A program made the position numbers and the translations under genes. Source: Torreya grandis (Eukaryota > Streptophyta > Pinopsida > Cupressales > Taxaceae). From it: 64,000 bases of DNA. The notes below the pieces were generated by a model, which was not told where the DNA came from, ran no database searches, and was given only the letters and a program-made list of their open reading frames with translations. This document shows, piece by piece, positions 1 to 9,768 of this stretch (positions are counted from its first letter, which is position 1; each line of letters opens with the position of its first letter). Location of the stretch: positions 124,001 through 188,000 of the forward strand of contig JARHVA010002371.1 of assembly GCA_037957365.1 (NCBI GenBank). The letters are read 5' to 3'.

Positions 1-905
1 GGGCGTCTGTATTGCTTAAGCACAACACCAAGTCCTGTGCCACAAGAATCACATTCAATAACAAATGGATTGGAGAAATCAAGTATGGCCAATACTGGTG
101 TGTGCACATTGCTTGTTTGAGGTGATCAAATGTTTGTTCAGAGGATGTCGAGCATACAAAGGAGTCTTTATTGAGCATAGTCGTCAATGGGGTTGCGATT
201 TTGTCATAATATTTGACAAATTTTCAGTAGTACCATGTCAAGCTAACAAAACCATGTAGACTTTTAAGTGTCCCAGGGTTCGACCAATTTGTCATAGCCA
301 TAATTTTGGCAAGTTTGACACACACTATCACCGAGACAATATGTCCTAGGTACTCAGTGTTTGGTTGCCCAAAAAAACATTTTGAATGTTTGGCACATAA
401 ATGGTTCTCAACAAAAAGTTGCAAGATAGTGTCGAGGTGGTTGATGTATTCCTTCCAAGTTTTGTTGTAGAGGAGAATGTCATTAATGAAGACAAAAATG
501 AACTTCCGCAAGAAGGGGCAATTTTTTTAATTCATTAAGCCTTGAAATGTTGAAAGGGCATTGGTAAGTCATAGTGGCCATCATGTATGCGAAAGGTTGT
601 TTTGGGAATGTTTGCCTTATGAATGTGGATTTGGTGATACCCAAAGCGCATATCCAACTTGGAGATTAATTTGGCACCATGGAGTTCATCTAGAAGTTCA
701 TTTATTATCGAAATGAGAAATTTGTCCTTAATGGCAAGCTTATTCAATTCTTGAAAATCAATGTAGAGTCATCAGAGGCCATCTTTTTTATGGATGAGCA
801 AGATTGGGGAGGAATATGGGCTAGTGTTGGGTAAAATGACTTGTGTTTAGGAGGCCCTAATCCATCTTTTCAATCTTGACCTTTTGAAGAAAGGGGTAAC
901 AATAT
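1..905 (-). pseudogene. Gypsy reverse transcriptase and start of RNase H (decayed)
   Basis: The enzyme would copy element RNA into cDNA. Visible pieces from the N-terminal side: YSSPILLIHKKDG near 780-830, then SKLDMRFGYHQI (about 640-670), then the catalytic region FINDILLYNKTW near 465-505. The usual F-x-D-D core has become F-I-N-D, removing one catalytic Asp. At 1-150 the RNase H start reads FVIECDSCGTGLG, where the family usually has ECDASGTG. In-frame stops and frame changes separate the pieces, so this is a dead copy. The rest of RNase H and the integrase are outside the window. Confidence 0.85.
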
Positions 906-1203
906 GGTTGATTGTTTAGGGGTGCACCGCTTGGAAAAATTTGGATGCGATGGTCTTGAGGGCGGTGAGGTGACAATCTTGTTGGTTCTTAAAAAATTGT
1001 TGCATACTTGATCAAAATATTTTGCATGTCAATGCTTGGATAAAATCAGTTGGCGAACCAATGTTGAGAGAGTAAAGTAGGGTAATTATTCCCTGGGAGG
1101 CCCTTTTGAGAAGTTTCTCTATGTGATGGGCGCTGATGATACTAGTGGATTTTGGAAGAAGACCTTTTAGTGTATACTGATGTTCATTCTTAGAGAACTG
1201 CGT

Positions 1204-1490
1204 TCATAACTCAAAAAAATTCCAAAGAATAAGTTCAATAGTTCTTAGCCATTGTGCTCCTAGAACAATGCCACTTCCACCCAAGGTAAAAACAAACATG
1301 TCGGTGTTGAGGTTATAGTGTCCCATTGAAATACGAACATTACGACTGTTACCATTGCAAGGCAATGTTTCACCATTGTCAATCATCACCTCAAAATTAG
1401 AACAAGGGTTCCCAAACTAGTTTCTTTGTTTAACCAACTGAGGGTCGATGAAGTTATGAGTGTTGCATGAATCAATAAGAATGGTGAGAG
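1204..1490 (-). pseudogene. Gypsy retropepsin-like protease (decayed)
   Basis: The aspartic protease would cut the gag-pol polyprotein. The active-site loop reads LIDSCNTHNF at 1451-1479, with Cys in place of the usual Gly/Ala after Asp-Ser. The C-terminal flap and helix read VLGAQWLRTIE within 1204-1389, a standard signature of plant gypsy proteases just before reverse transcriptase. A stop and frame change separate the two parts. It sits between gag on the right and RT on the left, as expected. Confidence 0.8.
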
Positions 1491-1689
1491 GTTGTTTCTT
1501 GAAAAATCCTTTTATACTCATTGTGGAGTGGTTACCCCTGCCAATGCATGCATAAAAAATTGTGTTTGAATATGAGGGCCTTGAATCCTCTGTTTACTGT
1601 GTTGGTTCATCCAAATAGGAATTTGTGGCATCCTCCCATTCTTATGTATCAGGGGGGGAATCAACATAATGCATATGCATTTTTTTGTT

Positions 1690-2560
1690 CAATGCAATTG
1701 TGCCCCCCTAGCCCATTTGTTATCACAATTGTAGCATAACCCTTTGTTGTGACATGCACACATTTATGCCTTAGTGAGATGCTTGATGGGCATTGCCTTG
1801 AGACGGGGGTTTGTGTTGGGACGCTAGAAAGAAGATCGCTTAGAGGGTGCCACATTGGAATTGCGACACTGCAATGTGATTTTGTCTTTTGCGAGCTTAG
1901 CTAAGCCTAAGGCTTCCATCATGGTTTGAGGTTTGAGCATTTTAACCTCAACTCGAATCACATTATTGAGTCCATTGATAAAACAACTTTTGAAGCAATT
2001 ATCATATATGCCTTTAGTCTGGTTGGCTAGTTTTTCAAACTCAGATATTCCCATAATATGCTAGTTTGACGAAGCTTAGTCAAGGCACTTATGAAATCAT
2101 CATAGACACTAGGTCCAAAATGCACCAACAAGATTTGGAAGAATCGACCCAATTCGGTTCTAGATTTGATTTGTGGTATCATTGGTACCATTGACAACTT
2201 CTTTCTCCAAGTGGAATGAAACAATAAGTACATTTTCTTCCCCCACAGTGTGATTCACATTGAAATACTATTTTGAACGGTAAATCCAACTAATGGGTTC
2301 AATACCATCAAGTTTGGAAAAAATCCAATTTAGGGCCACACAATGGTGTTATGGAAAAAAATATCATCTATTTGTCTATCCCCATTAGTTCATTGTTCTC
2401 AATTTTTAACATGGAGGCCAAGGATGCAATCATTCAACTTAGACAATCAGGTTTTAAATTTTGTTTGGAGTTCATCAATGTCATGCCATCGTGTGGGTTC
2501 CCCCATGAGTAACAACCATTTCCTAGGGGACCTGGAGGTGCTAAAAAATGTTGAGTGAAG
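1690..2560 (-). pseudogene. Gypsy gag with CCHC zinc knuckle (decayed)
   Basis: Gag forms the virus-like particle and binds element RNA. From the N-terminal side: KLDGIEPISWIY near 2280-2320, a capsid stretch LLVHFGPSVYDDF near 2095-2135, then FEKLANQTKGIYDNCFKSCF and LKPQTMMEALGLAKLAKDK at about 1890-2050. These follow the retrotransposon gag pattern. A zinc knuckle reads CYNCDNKWARG near 1700-1745, followed by a frameshift in a run of G/C before the last Cys. Several stops interrupt the frame. Confidence 0.8.
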
Positions 2561-3081
2561 TTATATGTTAAATTGATAGGCTTGACAAGACGATCACAAT
2601 GATGTAATTTTTATAGGGGATTTTTTTTTTGATAAAAGTGCTTTTGGAGTGTAGGGGGAAATATTTTTTTGCAGGGATTTTTTTGAGAAATTTTGAAATA
2701 CCCTTTTAAATGACTAGGGTGATGAGAATATCACAATAGTGTATTCTGCCTATGGGCTCTGAAAAGTTTTCATAGTTTTTTTTCAAACTTTTCGGTTATG
2801 TTGTAAATCGCTTTGAGTGCAAGTATGGAATTTCTGAGTTTATTGATTGCTTCTGTCTACTACCTAGAGTGGAGGTAACTGTTTGGAATATTTTGACTTG
2901 GCTATCACATTTACTATATTTGTCATAAGCTATGACCTTCAAGTTCATTGACAACTGTCACTGCTATTTCCCAAAAGATAAGAGTCTATAGGCAGGGTTA
3001 CTACAAAGTGAGTTTGCACTTGTGAGCTTGCAATTATACCGATCCTATTCATAAATAGTGTCAGCACAGTTTTTTAAAGCA
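2561..3081. other. No gene seen; A/T-rich, probably gypsy leader or LTR sequence
   Basis: I see no coding similarity here. By position it would be the 5' leader or LTR of the minus-strand gypsy element, but no PBS complement or matching LTR copy was found in the window. It ends at the target duplication of the copia insertion. Confidence 0.4.
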
Positions 3082-3086
3082 CTAAC
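3082..3086. repeat. Target-site duplication CTAAC, left copy (outer copia)
   Basis: CTAAC directly precedes the first LTR base TG at 3087. It is repeated exactly at 15384-15388, after the far LTR. A 5-bp direct repeat is the usual integrase footprint of LTR elements. Confidence 0.85.
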
Positions 3087-3982
3087 TGATGGGGAATCAG
3101 GTACAACACACTTGTTCTGATCCCACTTGTTAGAATCTTGCTCCTCAGAAAGAGCACAATATGATTACCACATACAAGCAATTAAACATGCGAAATTAAC
3201 CAAAAGTACAAGTAACTAGAATTCACAAATAGCACAGAATATGAGAGACAATACACAATCTTGTATTAATACTCATCCAGAAAGAAAATATAATAAAGAA
3301 GATGCCACCTCTTCTCCACACCTCTCAGAAGCTTCCCACACCTCAAGTGTACACAGTAATTTTCTTCAAGAGTTCACTCTCCTACCAAAAACGGTTTCAA
3401 CACACAACTCAAACACAGAATTGGTGTTCACCTCCAACTAGTTAGTAATAATCTTTCCAGTACACAAGTACTCAAAGTACTTCAAGTAGATCTCCCATAA
3501 GCTTGCAACAACCTGTAACTCAACAAACCTTACACATGTAGATCTTCAAACGTGGCCTTGCATCCTTGCTGACCAAGATCCTACAACTGGAAGAATTTTT
3601 TTCTTGCCTTAATTACAATACATGCCAATGGGTCTATAAATAGATCCCAAACTTAAACAATAACTTAGACTTCTAATTTACAATAATTAGACACGCAGCT
3701 CGAGACTATAATTAGCCCTTAACATGCAAACACTCGGTTCAACGAACTAACTGTTCGTGCAACAAACAGTTCTGAAACTGCCACAGGCGATCGACATCGG
3801 TCCCTATCTGCCTAGAGGTGACCAACATTGGCCGACTTCCTATCGATGTCAGTTGTCTTCAGTTCACACTTGCCGATGTCGGTTGCCTTCTGCACTATAC
3901 TCTGTCGACGCCGGTCTCCCTGGAACTCAGCAACCTCCTCCATGTCTGCAACAGTTGAAGCTTTTAGCTCTACAACCTAACA
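3087..3982 (-). repeat. 3' LTR of outer copia element (896 bp)
   Basis: Starts TGATGG and ends CCTAACA on the plus strand. Aligns end to end with 14483-15383. Carries degraded palindromic units near 3787-3910 (e.g. ATCGACATCGGT, GTCGACGCCGGT) in the U3 half. Confidence 0.9.
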
Positions 3983-3995
3983 ATCTCTCACTTGG
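3983..3995 (-). promoter_or_regulatory. Polypurine tract of outer copia
   Basis: On the minus strand CCAAGTGAGAGAT directly precedes the LTR start TGTTAGG. Sister copies have CCAAGTGGGAGAT, so one G has changed to A here. The PPT primes plus-strand cDNA synthesis. Confidence 0.8.
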
Positions 3996-4071
3996 AGATA
4001 AACAGCTGCAACTGTACCTGTATCTGTACATCATCTAGTTTGTTACCTTGGCTTTGTATCCCTCTTCAAGA

Positions 4072-4960
4072 TCACTCTTGAAGACCAACCACCACAAATC
4101 CTGTGGTGCAACCCCTGTCATCCAAATCACCTGCCACATTCGCATCTACAAACCATGTAGAAAAAAACTTGACCCTGCATAGCATGTCGACCTGCTGCTG
4201 GTCCCTCTTAGAATCCACTGAACTGCCCTCCAATGCTTCTTTCCTGAATTGGCTCCAAACTTGTGACAACTCTCACTGCTTGAGAAATCTCAGGTCTAGT
4301 ACATACCATGCACTTAACCTCATTATGTGAATCAAGACACTTTTCATAAAACTGTCTAACCATCGGCATGCTAATCGGTCTCATACAATCATCCTGAAAC
4401 AAAGTCAACCTTTGACCTTCCATGTCGCTAGAACACACTCATGCCAAAGAATCTTGCTGCTCCCAGATTCTTCATGACACACATCTGAACTAGCTTTACC
4501 TTTAGTTCAGTAACTCTTTGTATACGTAACCCTGCAACAAGAACATCATACAGTAACAGGGTAATGTAGCTAATATTATCCAACCTGGTAAAGAGAAATA
4601 CAATGATCAAACCTCCATTGTCCTGCAACTTACTCAAGACCATATACCCTGGCCTTCTGTCTCACGTGTTTATTTCCGCTCTTCTTCATCTTGAAAATCC
4701 ATTCGTCTCTCAGTGCTTACTTCCAGCTGGAAACTCCACCAAAAACTCCTGTTTGGTTCTTCTCCAAAGAATCACATCCTTCATCCATGCCAAGCTCCCA
4801 CTGTTTCCTGGATCTACCTGCTCTGCTTCTTTAATAACTTCCTGATTCTTTACCATCAGTGAGCAACAAGTAGTGTAAAGAAGGGAAATGACAAATTTGA
4901 GGCTTACATACCCTTTAAGTCCTCCATATGGGCGCTTGAGACTCTTTGACAGTGTGCTGT
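4072..4960 (-). pseudogene. Copia reverse transcriptase and RNase H fragments (outer element)
   Basis: Right to left: a short RT N-terminal piece around 4740-4850 (LAWMKDVILWRRTKQE, resembling W..AM.EEM.SL..N.T), a gap where RT should continue, then the palm region at 4428-4643 (ITLLLYDVLVAGLRI; the family motif LLLYVDDMLVAG has lost one VD pair). MVCTRPEISQAV follows at 4208-4438, then the RNase H motif FVDANVAGDLDDRGCTTGF at 4072-4269. Because of the internal deletion and the broken YVDD box, no active polymerase could be made. The same set of fragments is kept in the other family members. Confidence 0.8.
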
Positions 4961-4977
4961 CTGCCCAAAATCTGTTT

Positions 4978-5172
4978 CAGTGATCGATGCCGATCACATC
5001 TCAGTCTGCACCCGACCGATGTCAGTTCCATGCGACTGCCTCATCGCCGACGTCGGTTCCCCCTGATCGACGCCGGTGTTTATCTGTCTCTGAGTCACTG
5101 ACGTCGGTCTGCACATAGCCGACATTGGTCCCTGTCTGGACGTCGACGTCGATTTTCTAACCGACGTCGGTC
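4978..5172. repeat. Cluster of CCGACGTCGG-type palindromes (outer internal region)
   Basis: Irregularly spaced near-palindromes, with exact 10-mers CCGACGTCGG at 5047-5056 and 5161-5170, plus variants such as GATCGACGCCGG and CCGACATTGG. It lies where integrase would be in a full copia element. Confidence 0.8.
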
Positions 5173-5270
5173 TCTGTATTTTTTTGTGAGCGATGACCTT
5201 TACCCACGAGCTCCTTTTGGATCAAACCCTTGTCCAAATCACCCTTTCTCTGCTCAGAATTCTTAAGCCC

Positions 5271-5275
5271 ATTTT
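5271..5275. repeat. Target-site duplication ATTTT, left copy (inner dimer)
   Basis: ATTTT precedes the LTR start TGTCAGG at 5276 and is repeated at 12930-12934 after the last LTR. It flanks the whole two-unit structure. Confidence 0.85.
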
Positions 5276-5575
5276 TGTCAGGATGCGAAACACCGGAAGC
5301 ATACAATTGATTACCAAATACCAAGCAACTTAATATGCGAAAATAAACCAGATTCACCAAGTAACTAGAATTCAGAATAACACAACATATGAGAGACAAT
5401 ACATAACTTGTATTAACACTTTATACAGAAAAGAATACAATAAAGAAGATGCCACTTCTTCTCCACCACCTTACAGAGGTTTCCCACACCTCAAGTGAAC
5501 AGTAATTCTTCTCTCCAAAGCTCTCCCTCTCACAGGGCCCAACACCCAACTCAAATACAGAGTTGGTGTTCACCT

Positions 5576-5645
5576 CCCGTGCTCCACGCATAACACAAGC
5601 GCTCCACGCACTCCACAAGCACTCCACGTGCTCCACAAGTACTCA
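5576..5645. repeat. Short tandem repeat of a ~10-bp CTCCAC unit inside the LTR
   Basis: GCTCCACGCA, GCGCTCCACG, CACTCCACAA and GCACTCCACG follow each other with small changes. The same array is in LTR2 (8815-8884) and LTR3 (12054-12123). It lies downstream of the TATA box, so it would be transcribed. Confidence 0.7.
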
Positions 5646-6111
5646 AAGTACTTCAAGTAGATCTCCCATGAATCTGCAACAACCTGCAATTCAACAGACC
5701 ATACTTATGGAAGGAACTCCCTTGCCTTCCTCTCTTGCTCTATCCGAGTACACACCTGTACTCCAAGTAGATCCTGCCTGATACTGCTCCCTATTGTGTT
5801 GCTGTCTATATGACCTTGCACACCTGCAAATCAAACAACGGTTCTGCTCACTTGTGAACCTTGACCTTGCACACACATACACCTGCAGATTAACGATCTT
5901 ACTTACCATGTAGATCTCCTATATAGGCCATGCAACTGTGACCAAAATCCTACACTCCTGAAGAACCCAGCTGGCTCTCCAATCCAGCACCAACACACCT
6001 GGTACTGAGGCACTAGGAGGAACGCACCATTGCTCTACCTCACACACAGAAGGAGCTTATAATTATGCTCTCTTACTCCCTAGCACACTTTTCCAATACA
6101 ACCATGAGTCT

Positions 6112-6119
6112 ATTATATA
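6112..6119 (-). promoter_or_regulatory. TATA box of LTR1 (copies at 9351-9358 and 12590-12597)
   Basis: Minus strand reads TATATAAT, about 140 bp downstream of the U3 palindrome cluster. The equivalent place in the 34.5 kb element reads TATATATATG. Transcription would start roughly 25-35 bases to its left; the start itself cannot be seen. Confidence 0.55.
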
Positions 6120-6256
6120 GATCTCATCCAAAAAATAATTAGACATCTAATTACAATAATTAGATCCGCAGCTCTCAGTCTAAAAATAGATCTCTTCATG
6201 CAAACACTTGGTTTGTTAGCTAACTGCCCGTAACAAGCGCAGTCCGAACCACACAG

Positions 6257-6373
6257 GCGATCGACGTCGGTCCCTGTCCCCCTGGGGGTCGCCGAAGCCG
6301 GCCGATCTCTGACCGACGTCGGTTTCCTTCCTGTCCTATCCTACCGACGTCGGTTGGCCTGACCGACGCCGGT
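6257..6373. repeat. U3 palindrome cluster, LTR1 (copies at 9496-9612 and 12735-12851)
   Basis: Five units of the ACCGACGTCGGT type. Exact CCGACGTCGG occurs at 6313-6322 and 6344-6353; the others are ATCGACGTCGGT, a GCCGAAGCCGGC variant and ACCGACGCCGGT. Each exact unit holds the DRE-like core ACCGAC in both orientations, overlapping the ACGT-core box GACGTC. Placement upstream of the TATA box is where an LTR enhancer would sit; binding is inference only. Confidence 0.75.
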
Positions 6374-6451
6374 GTCTCTGACACTCAACAACTCTCTTGC
6401 AACCTCCTCTGTGTCTGCATCAGTGAAGCTTTTAGCTCCACAATCCTAACA

Positions 6452-6464
6452 ATCTCCCACTTGG
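6452..6464 (-). promoter_or_regulatory. Polypurine tract, dimer unit A (unit B at 9691-9703)
   Basis: Minus strand CCAAGTGGGAGAT directly abuts the LTR start TGTTAGG. This is the usual copia arrangement. Unit B is identical. Confidence 0.85.
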
Positions 6465-6529
6465 AGATAAACAGTTGCACTGTACCTGTCCCTGTACCCC
6501 GTCTAATCTGTTTCTTGATTTGTATCCCT

Positions 6530-7340
6530 CTTCAAGCTCCCACCTGAAGACAACCTACCACACATCTCGTGGTGTACCACCTGTCATCCGAGTAACCTGC
6601 CACATCCGAACCTACAACACCTGTAGTGAAGCCCTGACCCTGCATAGCAACACCTGTTGCCGGTCCATCTCAAAAAACTTGAGAACCCACTTCCTCGAAT
6701 TGGCTCCTAACTCTGACAGCTCCCAATGCATGGGAATATTCAGGTCTATACCAGACCTCATGTGATTTCGGACACTGTACCTGTCCAGCCCTTAGTGTGC
6801 TCCGGTTCTGCATCTCGAATCTCGCCAACACCTGATTCACATCAGCTCCCACTCGAGACAAAATCAACCTGTGATCTCTATGCCTCCCATGTCAAAGAAT
6901 TTCGCTGCTCCAAACTCCTCATGACATGCCACTGAACTAATCTTACCCTTAGCTCAGCAAAACCCTGTATGTACTAACCCTGCTAGCAAATATACCATCC
7001 ACATACAGCAATAGAATGATGTCGCGACTCATCATCCACTTGGTAAGGCAAACCACAGTAGTTACCTGACACTGACTGAAGCCATGCTTCGTCCTCCACC
7101 TGTCAAACCTGGTACCACTGTCCTGCAGCTCCTCAAGACCATATGCCTGGTCTTTCGTCTCACGTATCCGTTCTCTCTATTCTTCTACTAAGGCATCCAT
7201 TCGTCTCTGTGCTTTCATCCAGCTGGCAAACCTACCAAAACACCCATCTGGTTCTGCTCCAAGGAATCACATCCTCATCCATGCCAAGCTCACACCTGTT
7301 TTCTGGATCCTTCCTGCTCTACAATCAGCAACAAGTATGA
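6530..7340 (-). pseudogene. RT and RNase H fragments, dimer unit A
   Basis: Right to left: a short RT N-terminal piece (GMDEDVIPWSRTRW, about 7240-7300), a deletion, then the palm region with FDRWRTKHGFSQC near 7070-7110 and IILLLYVDGIFA at about 6988-7025. The catalytic YVDD is YVDG (codons at 6994-7005), so the second catalytic Asp is lost. RNase H begins with GSDVAGYSDDR near 6575-6610. The same YVDG is in unit B, so the change came before the two units separated. It cannot encode a working polymerase. Confidence 0.8.
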
Positions 7341-7439
7341 AAAAGAAGAACACAAATTTGAGGGCCTACTTACACCTTCAGTCTTCCGTATGGGTGTTTG
7401 AGACTCCTTGACAGCTTGCTGTCCACCCAAAATTCGTTA

Positions 7440-7705
7440 CAGTGACCGACCTCGGTCACCCCACAGTCTGCATCTGACCGACGTCGATTTCATGTGTCTG
7501 TACCTGACTACCAACCTGCCAGCGCTGGTGTTCCTACTGCCGACGTCGGTCCTCCTGACCGACATCGGTCTTACCTACTGCCGACGTCGATCCCATGACC
7601 GACGTCGGTCTTACTCTGCCCGACATCGCCGGCTTCGGTTTGCACATGACCGACATCGGCACCTGTCTGTTCGATGCCGGTTCCTCCTGACCGACGCCGG
7701 TGTCT
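7440..7705. repeat. Internal palindrome cluster, dimer unit A (unit B at 10679-10944)
   Basis: About ten units of the ACCGACGTCGGT type in 265 bases, spaced roughly 15-60 bases apart. Exact CCGACGTCGG is at 7540-7549 and 7599-7608. Most variants are single C-to-T or G-to-A changes (ACCGACATCGGT, ACCGACGCCGGT, TTCGATGCCGGT), as expected from decay of methylated CpG. The cluster replaces integrase and the front of RT. Confidence 0.8.
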
Positions 7706-8443
7706 GTGTTCGCCTGTGAGTGATGACTTTTTACCCGCGAGCTCCTTTGGATCAAAACCCATGTCCAAACTGCTCTGCTCAGATGTATCCAGCCTCATCC
7801 ACTGAACTCTGTCCGCCATCTCCTCCAAGAACACCAAGGCTTTCCAGTTCTTAACCCTATCAAATGTATCTGTCTTCCACTTAAGAACATGCATCTCCTT
7901 CCTGCTCATGTGACCAAGCCTACGAAGCCACGTCTCCGCAATAGAAAAAGAATCAGTAATATAAAAAAGTAGATAAAGTATACCTGTTTTCTTACCACCA
8001 GCTAATTCAAGTGCTACCGCTGTGAGAGTTCTTGTGCATCTCTCATCACTCAATCTTTCTGAAGAAATTAGCCAAATCTCCAAACCTGAGACCTGCATGA
8101 CCTTCATCAACACCTGTGTGTTGGCCGCCTGCAATTTCAGCTTCACTTCCCCTTTGCCAATTCTTTGGCAAGGCTTACCAGCTCCTCTACCTGGGGCTAC
8201 ATAGAAAGAGGCAACCGAATCTTTTATCCAAGATTCAACTTTATCCAAGAAATTTGCAAACACATTCTGTGCAACAACACCTGCTACATCTGTATCTTCA
8301 GTTTCTTCATGCTGATTTGTTACCAACCAACAATATTCTTTTACCTGCTCTTTCTTTCCATCGGACCGTGAGTAACCGTCTATGCTTTTCAACTCCTCCA
8401 TTCTTAGCTTACTTTGATCTGCCGTTTCTCTACTCCCACTCAA
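7571..8443 (-). CDS. Chimeric gag-protease ORF of non-autonomous copia, unit A (290 aa)
   Basis: One open frame starts 58 bases inside the PBS with MSGSRETADQSKLRM, the usual gag N-terminus. About residue 28 it jumps straight to the tail of the gag zinc knuckle (GKKEQVKEYC, residues 29-38), so nearly all of gag is deleted. The protease follows: WIKDSVASF at 72-80, with Asp75 but Val in place of the Gly of DSG. The GAG-pre-integrase motif TWLRRLGHMSRKEMHVL is at about 170-186. Residues from about 244 on are a translation of the palindrome cluster and carry no domain. The family's catalytic DSG is lost, so protease activity is unlikely. Whether the ORF is used is unknown; intact length may reflect youth rather than selection. 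Confidence 0.5.
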   Translation of the reverse strand: MSGSRETADQSKLRMEELKSIDGYSRSDGKKEQVKEYCWLVTNQHEETEDTDVAGVVAQNVFANFLDKVESWIKDSVASFYVAPGRGAGKPCQRIGKGEVKLKLQAANTQVLMKVMQVSGLEIWLISSERLSDERCTRTLTAVALELAGGKKTGILYLLFYITDSFSIAETWLRRLGHMSRKEMHVLKWKTDTFDRVKNWKALVFLEEMADRVQWMRLDTSEQSSLDMGFDPKELAGKKSSLTGEHRHRRRSGGTGIEQTGADVGHVQTEAGDVGQSKTDVGHGIDVGSR

Positions 8444-8500
8444 TCAGAAACCCCTGAGAGTGCCCTGTAACCAAAACACAACCTGCTTCCTGCAACCTTA

Positions 8501-8512
8501 GCTCTGATACCA
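8501..8512 (-). promoter_or_regulatory. Primer-binding site of dimer unit A
   Basis: Minus strand TGGTATCAGAGC, two bases inside the LTR end. It is complementary to the 3' end of plant initiator tRNA-Met and marks the 5' side of the internal region. Confidence 0.9.
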
Positions 8513-8514
8513 CT

Positions 8515-9690
8515 TGTCAGGATGCGAAACACCGGAAGCATACAATTGATTACCAAATACCAAACAACTTAATATGCAAAAATAAACCAGATTCACCAAG
8601 TAACTAGAATTCAGAATAACACAGCATATGAGAGACAATACATAACTTGTATTAACACTTTATACAGAAAAGAATACAATAAAGAAGATGCCACTTCTTC
8701 TCCACCACCTTACAGAGGTTTGCCACACTTCAAGTGAACAGTAATTCTTCTCCCCAAAGCTCTCCCTCTCACAGGTCCCAACACCCAACTCAAATACAGA
8801 GTTGGTGTTCACCTCCCGTGCTCTACGCACAACACAAGCGCTCCACGCACTCCACAAGCACTCTACGTGCTCCACAAGTACTCAAAGTACTTCAAGTAGA
8901 TCTCTCATGAATCTGCAACAACCTGCAATTCAACAAACCATACTTATGGAAGGAACTCCCTTGCCTTCCTCTCTTGCTCTATCCGAGTACACACCTGTAC
9001 TCCAAGTAGATCCTGCCTGATACTGCTCTCTGTTGTGTTGCTGTCTATATGACCTTGCACACCTGCAAATCAAACAACGATTCTGCTCACCTGTGAACCT
9101 CGACCTTGCACACACATACACCTACAGATCAATGATCTTACTTACCATGTAGATCTCCTATATAGGCCATGCAACTGTGACCAAGATCCTACACTCCTGA
9201 AGAACCCAGCTGGCTCTCCAATCCAACACCAACACACCTGGTACTGAGGCACTAAGAGGAACGCACCATTGCTCTACCTCACACACAGAAGGAGCTTATA
9301 ATTATGCTCTCTTACTCCCTAGCACACTTTTCCAATACAACCATGAGTCTATTATATAGATCTCATCCAAACAATAATTAGACATCTAATTACAATAATT
9401 AGATCCGCAGCTCTCAGTCTAAAAATAGATCTCTTCATGCAAACACTTGGTTCGTTAGCTAACTGCTCGTAACAAGCGCAGTCCAAACCACACAGGCGAT
9501 CGACGTCGGTCCCTGTCTGCCTGGGGGTCGCCGAAGCCGACCGATCTCTGACCGACGTCGGTTTCCTTCCTGTCCTATCCTACCGACGTCGGTTGGCCTG
9601 ACCGACGCCGGTGTCTCTGACACTCAGCAACTCTCCTGCAACCTCCTCTGTGTCTGCATTAGTGAAGCTTTTAGCTCCACAATCCTAACA
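8515..9690 (-). repeat. LTR2 of inner dimer (1176 bp, shared middle LTR)
   Basis: Serves as the 5' LTR of unit A and the 3' LTR of unit B. The PBS of unit A abuts its left side and the PPT of unit B its right side. It shares with LTR3, against LTR1, several variants, such as TTTGCCACACTTCAAG and CAGGTCCC. Confidence 0.92.
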
Positions 9691-9768
9691 ATCTCCCACT
9701 TGGAGATAAACAGCTACACTGTACCTGTCCCTGTACCCCGTCTAATCTGTTTCCTGGTTTGTATCCCT

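Larger units (their letters stand above)
1..2560 (-). mobile_element. Ty3/gypsy LTR retrotransposon remnant, cut by left window edge
   Basis: Read on the minus strand, right to left, the order is gag, zinc knuckle, aspartic protease, reverse transcriptase, start of RNase H, which is the order of Ty3/gypsy pol. Integrase and the 3' LTR would lie left of base 1. Every domain is broken by stops and frameshifts, so nothing is translatable as a polyprotein. No PBS or 5' LTR could be recognised to the right before the copia insertion at 3087. The family assignment is strong; the right-hand boundary is not. Confidence 0.85.
5276..6451 (-). repeat. LTR1 of inner dimer (1176 bp, 3' LTR)
   Basis: Plus strand begins TGTCAGG and ends CCTAACA. 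On the transcribed minus strand, U3 starts at 6451 and carries a palindrome cluster at 6257-6373, followed by a TATA box at 6112-6119. The R/U5 part holds a CTCCAC-type short tandem repeat at 5576-5645. Confidence 0.92.

Noticed and set aside
6257..7705. Regular palindromes as a CRISPR array
   Set aside because: Spacing is irregular, units vary, spacers are not of uniform length, and the context is a plant retrotransposon.
7408..7719. 103-codon plus-strand open frame across the palindromes, repeated at 10647-10958
   Set aside because: It is a by-product of the palindromic units, which read open on both strands with Arg/Asp/His-rich text. No domain, and it lies antisense to the element.
8116..8457. 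113-codon plus-strand open frame, repeated at 11355-11696
   Set aside because: Antisense shadow of the chimeric gag-protease ORF.
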